From Sphingobacterium yanglingense (lineage in GTDB: Bacteria > Bacteroidota > Bacteroidia > Sphingobacteriales > Sphingobacteriaceae), in contig NZ_SNYV01000011.1 of NCBI RefSeq assembly GCF_004363245.1, forward strand, positions 1,399,929 to 1,463,928: a DNA stretch of 64,000 nt, read 5' to 3'. Of the stretch, positions 1 to 9,032 are shown in pieces. Each line of letters starts with the position of its first letter. Positions within the stretch are counted from its first letter, which is position 1. The notes beneath the pieces were generated by a model. The model did not search any database, was not told the origin of the DNA, and saw only the letters and a program-made list of their open reading frames with translations. A program made the translations under genes and the position numbers.

Positions 1-516
1 AACATCTTTTTCCGCTTCTATTTTACGCTTGCGGATAGAAGCAAGCTCACGGGAAGCATTATCCCTAATATGGCCAGATTTATCAAGAAGTCTGCTCCCC
101 TCCTCAAGAATAACAGGAAAAACGGCAATTCTCTCTGCTAATTTTTTAAGCTCAGGATAAACACCACTTGTGGTCAGTAAAACAAAAAAGTCGACAATAG
201 ATGTTATCGTTTCTAAAGAATTCACTAAATCTCCCACCTCTTCGGCCGATAGCCAGGTAGACAAGTCACGCTCTACGCCAAGCAGTGTATGACGCATATC
301 CAAAAAGTAAGTTGTCGGAAAATCAGCCTTAGAATGAATGATTTCCACAAATTCTTGGGTTTGTATAAGATTTGTTATTACTGTTTCATAATCTGAAGAA
401 AATGACATAGCAAAAACCAATTCTTCACCCAGAGGGCTCAAACATTTGGCTACTATATGTTCACGGATTACGTCAAAATTCAACTTCTGTTCAAAGTTTT
501 CCGGATAAATATTCAT
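1..516 (-). CDS. mutS2: Endonuclease MutS2, N-terminal part (cut by window edge)
   Basis: The first 172 codons are open from an ATG at 514-516 and run off the window start, so the gene is partial only because of the window. The N-terminus (MNIYPENFEQKLNFDVI, then a segment with CLSPLGEELV) is the typical start of Bacteroidota MutS2, a MutS-like ATPase with a C-terminal Smr nuclease domain that acts on branched DNA or collided ribosomes. The ATPase and Smr domains lie outside the window, so the call rests on the N-terminal region only. The upstream leader holds a structured-RNA candidate (606-701) and a minus-strand promoter-like box (752-759). Confidence 0.8.
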   Translation of the reverse strand, partial: MNIYPENFEQKLNFDVIREHIVAKCLSPLGEELVFAMSFSSDYETVITNLIQTQEFVEIIHSKADFPTTYFLDMRHTLLGVERDLSTWLSAEEVGDLVNSLETITSIVDFFVLLTTSGVYPELKKLAERIAVFPVILEEGSRLLDKSGHIRDNASRELASIRKRKIEAEKDV

Positions 517-605
517 CTCAAATTCTAGTATAAAATAGCCTATTCTACAACATAAGTGCTGTAGATCGACAGTAAAAAAAATAAATTATAAAAAATTGAG
601 TGGGC

Positions 606-701
606 CCATATCGAATCGGAGGTCCGATACCTTATCTCTCGACAAGAGATAGCAGTATAGCCTCGACACCCCTAGGTGTGGCGTGTAAAATTGCGATATG
701 G
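606..701 (-). ncRNA. Four-helix structured RNA candidate upstream of mutS2
   Basis: A closing stem pairs 606-613 with 694-701 (CCATATCG/CGATATGG, 8 bp). Inside it lie three hairpins: 615-619/624-628 (5 bp, 4-nt loop), 633-639/645-651 (TATCTCT/AGAGATA, 7 bp) and 660-662 plus 666-670 with 675-679 plus 680-682 (8 bp with an internal loop). The result is a four-way junction. It is not a tRNA, because it has no T-loop, D-loop or CCA end. A TAnnTTTG box at 752-759 points to minus-strand transcription, and a U-rich stretch follows the closing stem in that direction. It could be a free small RNA or the leader of mutS2. I do not recognise the family. Confidence 0.45.
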
Positions 702-751
702 TAATTATGCGGAAAGAAACGACATAACAGACATTACTTAAAAATCAAATG

Positions 752-759
752 CAAAGGTA
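752..759 (-). promoter_or_regulatory. Bacteroidota -7 promoter box for structured RNA/mutS2
   Basis: The minus strand reads TACCTTTG, a full match to the Bacteroidota -7 consensus TAnnTTTG, with a TTG about 22 nt upstream as possible -33 element. Transcription would start near 745 and run through the structured element towards mutS2. Confidence 0.5.
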
Positions 760-995
760 ACCTATTTTTCTAAACTCGGCAAGTACCAAAATTGATTAAA
801 GTAAGCTTGCTGCTCCTCATCTCCAAAAAGAAAGGATAGTCCATCTTATCGAACTCATCTGCATTAGACATGTAACAATTGTATTTATTCCTCTTCCTTT
901 GTTTTAAAAACAATAAAATCCCACTAAGTTTACCCCGACTTTAGGACCACTTAGTTTTATTGCACAAAGCAATCGAATCCCATAAAACGATAAAT

Positions 996-1829
996 ATGAC
1001 AATACTTACTTTTACACTGATTTTATTTCTCGGAACCTTCATTGCTGGATTACTGGGCTCACTCACAGGGTTGGGCGGAGGCGTTGTTGTTATACCGCTT
1101 CTTACTCTACTATTTCATGTTGACATTCGCTATGCCATAGGTGCTGCCTTACTGGCTTCCATCGCCACATCCTCTGGCGCAGCCACAGCTTATGTAAAAG
1201 AAGGAATTACCAATATCAGATTGGGAATGTTTTTAGAGATAGCGACAACAATAGGTGCTGTAATAGGCGCATTAATAGCCATATACATGCCGACCAACAC
1301 CATCGCAATAATTTTTGGTGTAGTGCTTATCTTTTCTGCAATCATGACATTGCGCAAGAAAAATGAACACGCCCTAGAGGGCGGATCTCCCCTGGCCGAA
1401 AAACTAAAACTCAATAGTACCTACCCTGTAGATGGTCAAAAAGTTCCCTACAAACTTACGAACATTGTTGGAGGCTTTTCTCTTATGGGAGTAGCCGGGG
1501 TACTATCAGGACTCTTGGGTATAGGTTCTGGATCGCTAAAGGTATTGGCAATGGATGGCTTAATGAAAATCCCTTTTAAGGTAAGTACTACTACAAGTAA
1601 TTTCATGATTGGCGTAACAGCTGCAGCTTCAGCGGTAGTGTATCTGCAGCGAGGTTATATGGATCCAGGTATTGCTTTTCCCGTCATTCTAGGCGTTCTT
1701 TGTGGCGCTATCACGGGTTCGAAACTTTTGAAAAAAATGAACCCCAAAACACTACGTTTAATATTTGCTATAGCCATCACCCTGGTTGCATTGCAAATGA
1801 TTTATAATGGCCTTCAAAACAAGTTCTAA
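996..1829 (+). CDS. TauE/SafE family sulfite exporter / permease
   Basis: A membrane protein of about 277 residues with two repeated halves of hydrophobic helices and the glycine-rich signature near the start (GSLTGLGGGVVVIPLL) that marks the TauE/SafE (DUF81) family. Members export sulfite or other organosulfur anions. The second half repeats the motif as GLLGIGSGSLKV. I place the start at ATG 996; an in-frame TTG at 960 would add 12 polar residues before the first membrane helix and looks less likely. It overlaps or nearly abuts the DUF1634 gene, a common pair in this phylum. The substrate cannot be told from sequence. Confidence 0.85.
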   Translation: MTILTFTLILFLGTFIAGLLGSLTGLGGGVVVIPLLTLLFHVDIRYAIGAALLASIATSSGAATAYVKEGITNIRLGMFLEIATTIGAVIGALIAIYMPTNTIAIIFGVVLIFSAIMTLRKKNEHALEGGSPLAEKLKLNSTYPVDGQKVPYKLTNIVGGFSLMGVAGVLSGLLGIGSGSLKVLAMDGLMKIPFKVSTTTSNFMIGVTAAASAVVYLQRGYMDPGIAFPVILGVLCGAITGSKLLKKMNPKTLRLIFAIAITLVALQMIYNGLQNKF

Positions 1830-1851
1830 ACAACCTAAAAACCAAGCACCT

Positions 1852-2253
1852 ATGAAACATGTATTCTCAAAAAACTACTGGAATGATAAAGACATATCCC
1901 TCTTAGTAGGGCAAATTCTCCGTATTGGAGTTCTACTAGCCTCCATCACCCTAATAATAGGCGGTATGCTCTACTTAACGGTACACGGCAAAGACCCTAT
2001 CCCCAATTATACCGAATTTATTGGAGAGACAAATGCAAACACCACTATATCGGGGATAATATCGGGTGTCATGCAAATCAATGTGCCACAGATTATACAA
2101 CTTGGCGTTCTATTTCTCATCTGTACGCCTATAGTTCGTGTGATTGGATCACTTGTAGGATTCATTATTGAAAAAGACACCATGTACATTATCATCACCC
2201 TGATTGTACTAGCAGTAATAGTAGGAAGTATAATTAGTGGTCTAAAAGGGTAA
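1852..2253 (+). CDS. DUF1634 domain membrane protein
   Basis: A small membrane protein with three predicted helices (roughly IGVLLASITLIIGG near residue 25, a central one around LGVLFLICTPIVRV, and a C-terminal one ending LIVLAVIVGSIISG). This layout and its place directly after a TauE/SafE gene match DUF1634, usually thought to be an accessory subunit of that exporter. An ATG at 1807 overlaps the upstream gene by 23 bp and would add 15 polar residues; I prefer ATG 1852 (134 residues), because family members start close to the WNDKD segment. Function is by association only. Confidence 0.75.
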   Translation: MKHVFSKNYWNDKDISLLVGQILRIGVLLASITLIIGGMLYLTVHGKDPIPNYTEFIGETNANTTISGIISGVMQINVPQIIQLGVLFLICTPIVRVIGSLVGFIIEKDTMYIIITLIVLAVIVGSIISGLKG

Positions 2254-2377
2254 AGCCGACTAAAATGTTAATATAATTTCACCAAAATAAAATATTACAA
2301 AATTAAATACCATGTAACAAGCATGAAACAAAACAAACATTAACAATATCTTAACACTTCAAAACAGATTTCTGTCT

Positions 2378-2385
2378 TATATTTG
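2378..2385 (+). promoter_or_regulatory. -7 promoter box of small-RNA candidate, copy A
   Basis: TATATTTG matches TAnnTTTG exactly. The sequence shared with the second copy at 22.85 kb begins about 5 nt downstream, just where transcription would start, which supports both the promoter and the RNA. Confidence 0.5.
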
Positions 2386-2389
2386 TGTA

Positions 2390-2459
2390 TTCATAATTTA
2401 GGTTAATAATTGGTTAGTTAAGAACGCCTGTAGCTCCCCGCTACAGGCGTTTTCTTTTT
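2390..2459 (+). ncRNA. Small RNA candidate, copy A (about 70 nt, intrinsic terminator)
   Basis: The segment begins TTCATAATTTAGGTTA, continues with TGGTTAGTTA and ends in a perfect 12-bp hairpin (2423-2434 with 2440-2451, loop TCCCC) followed by a T-rich tail. An almost identical unit lies at 22851-22918. The shared part includes about 30 nt of unpaired sequence before the hairpin, so it is more than a common terminator. It sits between the DUF1634 gene and the convergent tlpA-like gene. No open reading frame of note lies inside. I read it as a small RNA of unknown family. Confidence 0.55.
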
Positions 2460-2470
2460 GTAAAAGTTCC

Positions 2471-3598
2471 CTAAGGCAAAAGCTCTGCAAGCTTATTATC
2501 CAAATCATCACCGTGAAGATTAAATGCGACAATTCGCCCATCAGGTCCTATAAGATAGTTTTGAGGAATCCCACGTACACCATACAGCGTAGCCGCAGCA
2601 TTCTTCCATCCCAACAGATCGCTCACATGATTCCAAGGTAATTGATCTTCCTCTATCGCCTTGATCCAATTCGCTTTCTTACCTGGACTATCCAAGGAAA
2701 CTCCCAGTATCGTAAAATTGCGCGACTTGTATTTATGATAAGCAGCTACCACCCGAGGATTTTCTGCCCGGCAAGGTCCACACCAAGAAGCCCAAAAGTC
2801 CAAAAGCACATACTGTCCTCTGAAATCAGAAAGCTTAACGACCTTATCATGGATATCATACTGAACAAAATCAGGCGCCATCACTCCCACCGCCGTAGTT
2901 TTAGCAACAGCAATACGCTGCGCGAAAACCTTTCCCTCAGGAGAGTTTCGCAAATCCGCAGGGAGTGCTTCAAAAAAACGAGACACTAAGGGTACGTCCA
3001 TTTCTAAACCAGCCACCTCCTGGAGAGCTACTAAACTAAAGTAAGAATTAGGATGCGTCTTGATATACTCCCATTGAATGCCATACTTTTTCTCCCGAAT
3101 AGGCTCAGTCAACGTGGTCAACTCGTTAATAAAATCTTCGTCATCACGCAGTTCCATAGGGGCATCGTACCAACGTTGCTCAATAGCACGGATAGCATTT
3201 ACAGGCTTTTCTATTAGCTTAGAATAGGCAACAAACTCTGTAGACAACTGAGGTCCTATCAATGTAGCATTTCGGATAGAATCATCTGCGTTCAAACGTA
3301 CATTGCCCTTATCCAAATAAAGAATATAGGTATCCCCCATTCCACTTCCAAAATCAGGTCTTTGCGGAGCTACAGTGAGCGATATCCGTGTCGGACCGTT
3401 CAATATACCTGAAAAGGTAAATTTGCCTTGACGAATATCCGAGCTATCACGTACATTTTCTCCATCAAGACGATAAGACAAATACACTTTATCTCCCGGA
3501 GTCGACTTCTTAATAGCTCCTTCAATTTTATATTTTTCATTTTGTGCAAACAGCAGCGTTGGCACACACAATAGCACACTTATAATAGTTTTTATCAT
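2471..3598 (-). CDS. TlpA-family thiol:disulfide oxidoreductase with DUF4369
   Basis: 375 residues. A signal peptide (MIKTIISVLLCVPTLLFA) is followed by a DUF4369-like beta-rich domain (about 24-130), a helical linker, and a C-terminal AhpC/TSA-type thioredoxin domain with the active site WASWCGPC near residue 270 and the cis-proline region GIPQNYL. It should act in the periplasm on disulfides. It is the last gene of the sigma-FecR-SusC-SusD locus, 36 bp after susD, a frequent arrangement in Sphingobacteriaceae; its link to the imported substrate is unknown. Confidence 0.85.
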   Translation of the reverse strand: MIKTIISVLLCVPTLLFAQNEKYKIEGAIKKSTPGDKVYLSYRLDGENVRDSSDIRQGKFTFSGILNGPTRISLTVAPQRPDFGSGMGDTYILYLDKGNVRLNADDSIRNATLIGPQLSTEFVAYSKLIEKPVNAIRAIEQRWYDAPMELRDDEDFINELTTLTEPIREKKYGIQWEYIKTHPNSYFSLVALQEVAGLEMDVPLVSRFFEALPADLRNSPEGKVFAQRIAVAKTTAVGVMAPDFVQYDIHDKVVKLSDFRGQYVLLDFWASWCGPCRAENPRVVAAYHKYKSRNFTILGVSLDSPGKKANWIKAIEEDQLPWNHVSDLLGWKNAAATLYGVRGIPQNYLIGPDGRIVAFNLHGDDLDNKLAELLP

Positions 3599-3634
3599 CG
3601 GATTAAATTATTATCATTTATATAGTTATTAGTC

Positions 3635-5179
3635 CTAAAATGAAGCGGGTAAATAAGGATCATTATTAGGTTGCAAACCCCATTGTGGGTTGAAGGAAAT
3701 AATCGAATTACTGATCTGTAAGGTATAGTATTTACTCTTCACATCCGCAGCATAAGACTTTCCATCAATGACATGTTCGATACGCGTCTTGCACCACGGC
3801 TTTCCACTATCCAAAGCCAGACGCTTTATATCCAATACACGCTGGAACGAAGCCATTGGGAGTTCCCTACGACGTTCTTTTAAAATCTCATACAACAAGG
3901 CATCTTTATCTAATGAACTACCCCCCGCCAAATCAGTGGTATTTCCGCTATACCTATATTTACGCAACAAATTAAGGTCTTGTAAAGCGAGTCCTAACCT
4001 ACCATTTCGGGCATTGGCTTCCGAACGCATCAATAAGAGTTCTGGGTAAGTCAATCCTGCATTGCTGATCATCTTACTATCCTTCATATAATACCGCTGT
4101 ATCCCGTCGTTGTAACGCACACCACCCACAGTAGTCGAATAGCCCAATTTCTTCAGGGCAAACAACTTATAGCGCTTATCACTATTCGTATCAAAAAGAC
4201 TCAAAAACTCATCAGAAGGATAACTATTCGTACCTACAGGTCCCGTTCTAAAGAGAAGAAATTCGCGATTATTGGTCTGAAAATGCAAATTATCAGGCCC
4301 TTGTAGATCTAACACCGTCTCCACGTCCGTACCTGGAGTTGGTGTCGCATTGTCATCTGGTCTATAAAAGAAGTCATTGTAATTATAGATAAGATTATCG
4401 GCATTTCCCTTCGCGCTTAACGCCTTCGTCCAGGCTAGATCTGCATGTTCCGACATCTTTACCCAATCCCGCTTATACATATACAGTTGTGCCAAAAGTG
4501 CATGTACCGTAGTAATACTCGCACGTGATGGGTTAGCAACATGAAGAGGGGCATCTAGAGCCTCCAATAGATCTCGTTCTACTAAATCCATTATTTCACC
4601 CGTAGTCGATAATCCAGGATGCGGTTCATTTGGAGAGCTCGCTTTGCGATAAGGTAATACTCGGGTATCATTACTCCCACTTGGATCAAACATAGGACCA
4701 TAAGCCAAGCCACCCACCATATAACTCCACGCTCGACCTGCCTTCGCTTGGGCGATAAGCATTTTACCTAAATCCGAATCCTGAGCATTCAATTTCGTAA
4801 CCTCATCAATCACAACATTAAAAATGCCCGCAGCTTTATAGATTGCATTGTCCCAGGTAGGAGCTGATTTATTCGGATCAAAGTAAGGATAGTAAAATTT
4901 ATATGCAGCTAAACGCTCTACATTAGGATTCGTGTTCAAAAACAGATATTTGGCCTGATTATCACTAATCCTTAAATTATCTCCTAAGTGAGCATAAAAA
5001 CTACCTCTGTTATTATCAACAAAAAACAGTTCAACTGTATTATTACTGTTCAATAAATTCTCCAGATCTTCGACCTTAGTAGGTATAAGTTGACCTACAG
5101 GTTTCACATCCAAAAATTTCGTACAACTACTATTAATCAAAAGACCCGTCAATAGAATCGTTAATATATTTCTTCTCAT
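3635..5179 (-). CDS. SusD/RagB family nutrient-binding outer-membrane lipoprotein
   Basis: 514 residues with a lipoprotein signal ending in LINSSC (lipidated Cys19), then the SusD-like sequence CTKFLDVKPVGQLIP. SusD proteins form the lid over a SusC channel on the cell surface and capture glycans or peptides. Tetratricopeptide-like helices are suggested in the middle, for example around AQAKAGRAWSYM. It follows susC by 20 bp in one operon. No glycoside hydrolase or peptidase lies next to it, so the nutrient cannot be inferred; the paired TlpA protein is the only extra gene. Confidence 0.9.
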   Translation of the reverse strand: MRRNILTILLTGLLINSSCTKFLDVKPVGQLIPTKVEDLENLLNSNNTVELFFVDNNRGSFYAHLGDNLRISDNQAKYLFLNTNPNVERLAAYKFYYPYFDPNKSAPTWDNAIYKAAGIFNVVIDEVTKLNAQDSDLGKMLIAQAKAGRAWSYMVGGLAYGPMFDPSGSNDTRVLPYRKASSPNEPHPGLSTTGEIMDLVERDLLEALDAPLHVANPSRASITTVHALLAQLYMYKRDWVKMSEHADLAWTKALSAKGNADNLIYNYNDFFYRPDDNATPTPGTDVETVLDLQGPDNLHFQTNNREFLLFRTGPVGTNSYPSDEFLSLFDTNSDKRYKLFALKKLGYSTTVGGVRYNDGIQRYYMKDSKMISNAGLTYPELLLMRSEANARNGRLGLALQDLNLLRKYRYSGNTTDLAGGSSLDKDALLYEILKERRRELPMASFQRVLDIKRLALDSGKPWCKTRIEHVIDGKSYAADVKSKYYTLQISNSIISFNPQWGLQPNNDPYLPASF

Positions 5180-5199
5180 GTCTAATAATATCTTAATTG

Positions 5200-8100
5200 T
5201 TAGAAACCGATTTTTAAACCAATGAAAAACTCTCTTGGCACAGGCAGAGAACTAAAGGATTGTTCCTTTTCGTAGGTGGCACCTCCAGAAATATTCTGCT
5301 CGGCAGTCTCCGGATCGATATCCACTCCCTTAGCGGTCACATAAAACAAATTACGTCCCTGCACATATACCTGCGCATTGGGGATATGCAATGATTTCGT
5401 GTACCGGCTCAAATCATATGTCAGAGTCACATCGCGTAGTTTGGCATAACTTGCATTCCCGATAAGACGGTCTATAAAAGGAAAATAAAACATATCCATA
5501 TTCCAACTTTGTAATACAGGATAAATCGTATTATTGGTAGAAGATTCAGGATTCCAACGTTGCCCTACTGTCCTAGTTTGGATATTCGAACCCGCAAACC
5601 CATCCTTACGATATTTATGGCCAAGTTTAGCAATCATCATAAATGAAAGATTCAGATCTTTATAAGTAAAATTATTAGTCAATGCCATATCCCATTTAGG
5701 TCTTAGCGTTCCTTGATATACCATATCCGGAATTTTTGCCCCACCGATAAGAATGATCTGACCATCTTTGTTATAAACCTGGGTCTGTCCAATATCGTTC
5801 AATCCAGCAAATTTATATCCCCACAAAGACGTTGCAGGATACCCCTCTACAAGTACTCCGGCACCAGCAGTCAAATGTATTGGAGATGTACGGTTCACAC
5901 GATAGTAATTCACCTTATTAATATTCAAAGAGACATTCGGTGACACCATCCACCGAAAATCAGTTCCCTCTACAACCCGTACATTCAAGCCAAGCTCAAT
6001 ACCATGATTACGCATCGCCCCCACATTTCGGACCAAAGAACCATATCCAAAAGTTGGGTCAATAGCATCGCCAGTCAACAGATCTGTACTCTCCTTGTTA
6101 TAATAATCGAAAGAGCCTTCCACTCGGTTTTTGAATAAACCAAAGTCTATCCCGATATTCGCAATAGTCGTCTTTTCCCAACGAAGCTGATCATTAGGAG
6201 GGGAAGCTACATTATAAGCAATACCGCCTGTAGTTGGTGAATAACTTCCTGCCCGTAAAATCATTGATGGACCATTATTCAAAGAAATATTACCATTTAT
6301 CCCATAAGACCCACGCACAAATAACTTATTCACAAGTTCGCTATCCCAGAACTTTTCATTACTCAACTTATATGTCCCTCCCAACGACCACATCGGTTTA
6401 TAACGATACTTCTTGCTTGTACCAAAGAAGTTGGTCATATCCATACGGATACTACCGCTAAGGATAAAACGATTATCATACTCGTATGACGAATTACCAT
6501 ACCAGGAGACAAAACGAGTATCCCTGTACTTAAACTCACCATTCGTCATACCCGGAAAAGTTGCTTCAAACAACATGTCCGAATCATAGAGTCCTCCCAG
6601 ATAGTCTTTAATATTCACAGGGATAAAACTTCCAGCGATAGGATTATATCCAAATCGTGACGCTAGCTCATTATTATCAAAAGTTAACTTTCTAACCTCA
6701 TTTCCAAATAGAGCATGAATACGATGCTTCCCTTCCCCCAAAATGGTATTATAGTTCAATTGCGACCTCAACGTCCAAGACTCGTTAAGATTCCTATTCT
6801 CGTTAATCACGCCCCCCTCTGGCAAATAATGTAAGGCAGGATTAGACCGAGAAGTCGCATCATTATAAGCGATACGGATATCATAAGCATCGCCTGATTG
6901 AAAACCCTGTGTCAAGGTATTACCTTTTTCCCAGTTTCCACCGATTTCTGCAGTAAGACCAGCCAGCAACTGAGCTCGTAAAAATCCAGTAATACGAGAC
7001 GAGAACGACTTGCCGGTATAACGGCTTTTATCAAAATCCTCTATCGGGTTATAATCCCAGCGTTTCATACCTGGTGTATTCCGATACGTTTCCTCTTTAT
7101 ATTGGCTCAATCCCCAGACTGGAGCAGGATTTCCTGCTTCATCCCATAAATTGGTATACGGCTGTAGCATAGTTTGCAGAGACCAACTTGTCAGCGCTGA
7201 AAAATCATAACCGACAGGATTGGTACCCCATTGATTCGTCACCAACATACTACTCGACTCCGAGTTATTAACCACAAAATTAGCAGACGCTCCGGCCGTC
7301 AGGAATGAAAAAGGTTTCCATTCGTTCTTCAGATCAAAAGTCAACCGCTTACTATGATTGTTGATTATATTCTGTTGGGATGCCAAATAGTTAACAGCAA
7401 TATTATAAGTATATTCCTCACTACCTCCACCAATACCTATATTATGTTGATGGTTAGTCTCTGGACGAAAGAAGGCTTGTTCAATCTGTTTCAGTCCATC
7501 TACTTTTTTCAGTGATTCAATTTCTCTATTCGCTTCCTCTTCTGTGATTTTCCCCTCACGTACCTGCATCAATAAATAGGTCACACGGCTCATATTGTAA
7601 GAGTCCATAGGAGATGCGGCATCTGGATCAAGATTAAACAATTCAATCTCCGCATCGATGTAATCTGCCGAAGACGCTTTGTTCAAGCGTCGGAGATTAG
7701 GACGTTGCACAGCATTAAAGAAACCCGAATAATGTAACCTCGGCTTACCCGAAAGCCCATTCTTCGTTGTCACTACAATAACACCATTTGCCGCTCTAGA
7801 GCCATAAATCGAAGCTGCGACACCGTCCTTCAAAACAGTAACACTACTGATATTCATCGGATTCAAATCCTCAAGACGTCCTTCGATAGGATAGCCATCA
7901 ACGACAAGAAGCGGAGTCATCTGTGCCGTAAAAGTAGAAACCCCTCTAATCTCCACATTCCCGGTACGGTCTATAACCAATCCCGAAATCTGTCCTTCCA
8001 ACGCATTCTTAATGCCCGTGGCCAGCTTTCGTTCCAATTGTTCACCACTGACATAACCAAAAGCTCCCGTCATCCGTTCCTTAGAAACAGTTTGGTACCC

Positions 8101-8805
8101 CGTATTAATCTGCACAGTAGCTTCTTCTAGCGTAGACTCTTGAGGAGACAAGACAATCGTCTCCATATTAGCCATAGCACGCAATGTGCGGGATTGATAC
8201 CCTACATACGTCACCAACAAAGACACCTCCGAAGATCCTACAGTCAAAGCAAATACTCCATTCCCATCTGTAACTGCGCCTGCACGCTGTCCTTGGACAG
8301 AAATAGTAACACCAGCCAACGGCCGTCCATTTTCGTCTACCACCTTTCCTGTAATACGTTGCTGCAGATCAGAGGCCTCATCGGCCTTCATTCCTACTAC
8401 ATCGGTCTTTGTTTTTGCAACCTGACGGTTCAGGCTAATCAATTTCCCATTTACAGTGTAAGTCAATGGCTGCCCTGCAAATAGTACAGGTAGCACTTCT
8501 AGTATATCCTTCTCCTTAACCTCAAAATCTACAGGTTTAGCATCCTTAAAATCCTGATCGCTATAGATAAACGAATACCCACTTTGTTTTCTAAGTTCCG
8601 TCAATACTGACTTTAAATTGCCCTTTTTGACAGAAAGAGAAACACGCTGAGCTAATAAACTTGCCGAAGCCTGAAGAGAAAAGGCAAATGTCAAAAAGAT
8701 AATTAACTTCATAATAACACCAATACCTGTCGGTTTACATGTGACAAATCGAGCAATACATCGCCACAGCAATGTCCGCACCTTGTCAAGGTTTCTAAGA
8801 TTCAT
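5200..8805 (-). CDS. SusC/RagA TonB-linked outer-membrane receptor with STN domain
   Basis: About 1200 residues. Order of parts: cytoplasmic leader, signal peptide (LIIFLTFAFSLQASASLLAQ), STN domain (KKGNLKSVLTELRKQSGYSF) that contacts FecR, a CarboxypepD_reg-like domain (GKVVDENGRPLAGVTISV), plug with the SusC signature (LKDGVAASIYGSRAANGVIV), and a long beta-barrel. The STN domain fits the fecR and ECF sigma genes just upstream. I chose ATG 8805; an ATG at 8712 directly before the signal peptide is also possible, and an upstream TTG at 8874 is unlikely. The gap to fecR holds a 7-bp inverted repeat (TGTCAGG at 8912-8918, CCTGACA at 8962-8968) that could be an attenuator or operator. Confidence 0.92.
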   Translation of the reverse strand: MNLRNLDKVRTLLWRCIARFVTCKPTGIGVIMKLIIFLTFAFSLQASASLLAQRVSLSVKKGNLKSVLTELRKQSGYSFIYSDQDFKDAKPVDFEVKEKDILEVLPVLFAGQPLTYTVNGKLISLNRQVAKTKTDVVGMKADEASDLQQRITGKVVDENGRPLAGVTISVQGQRAGAVTDGNGVFALTVGSSEVSLLVTYVGYQSRTLRAMANMETIVLSPQESTLEEATVQINTGYQTVSKERMTGAFGYVSGEQLERKLATGIKNALEGQISGLVIDRTGNVEIRGVSTFTAQMTPLLVVDGYPIEGRLEDLNPMNISSVTVLKDGVAASIYGSRAANGVIVVTTKNGLSGKPRLHYSGFFNAVQRPNLRRLNKASSADYIDAEIELFNLDPDAASPMDSYNMSRVTYLLMQVREGKITEEEANREIESLKKVDGLKQIEQAFFRPETNHQHNIGIGGGSEEYTYNIAVNYLASQQNIINNHSKRLTFDLKNEWKPFSFLTAGASANFVVNNSESSSMLVTNQWGTNPVGYDFSALTSWSLQTMLQPYTNLWDEAGNPAPVWGLSQYKEETYRNTPGMKRWDYNPIEDFDKSRYTGKSFSSRITGFLRAQLLAGLTAEIGGNWEKGNTLTQGFQSGDAYDIRIAYNDATSRSNPALHYLPEGGVINENRNLNESWTLRSQLNYNTILGEGKHRIHALFGNEVRKLTFDNNELASRFGYNPIAGSFIPVNIKDYLGGLYDSDMLFEATFPGMTNGEFKYRDTRFVSWYGNSSYEYDNRFILSGSIRMDMTNFFGTSKKYRYKPMWSLGGTYKLSNEKFWDSELVNKLFVRGSYGINGNISLNNGPSMILRAGSYSPTTGGIAYNVASPPNDQLRWEKTTIANIGIDFGLFKNRVEGSFDYYNKESTDLLTGDAIDPTFGYGSLVRNVGAMRNHGIELGLNVRVVEGTDFRWMVSPNVSLNINKVNYYRVNRTSPIHLTAGAGVLVEGYPATSLWGYKFAGLNDIGQTQVYNKDGQIILIGGAKIPDMVYQGTLRPKWDMALTNNFTYKDLNLSFMMIAKLGHKYRKDGFAGSNIQTRTVGQRWNPESSTNNTIYPVLQSWNMDMFYFPFIDRLIGNASYAKLRDVTLTYDLSRYTKSLHIPNAQVYVQGRNLFYVTAKGVDIDPETAEQNISGGATYEKEQSFSSLPVPREFFIGLKIGF

Positions 8806-9032
8806 AAATTTAAATTTCCCCTGCAAAAGCAATCCTAGTGAATCCACATCATAAAATCCTACAATACACATCAAATTAGCTATTTATGTTCACGAGGATA
8901 TTGATTACTTTTGTCAGGTTAGGTTAGTAAAAAAATTCTTTCAACATAATTTTTGATATTCCCTGACACTCGGTCGTAGGTGTTGGTAGCATCTACGGCC
9001 TCTCTCATGACAAAGAATAGTAGTTCTAGTAC

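Noticed and set aside
606..701. A tRNA gene
   Set aside because: The cloverleaf-like fold has three arms and a closing stem, but no T-loop, no D-loop, no normal anticodon arm and no CCA end on either strand.
8806..8874. Longer SusC start at TTG 8874
   Set aside because: It adds residues unlike any SusC N-terminus; ATG 8805, or ATG 8712 before the signal peptide, is better.
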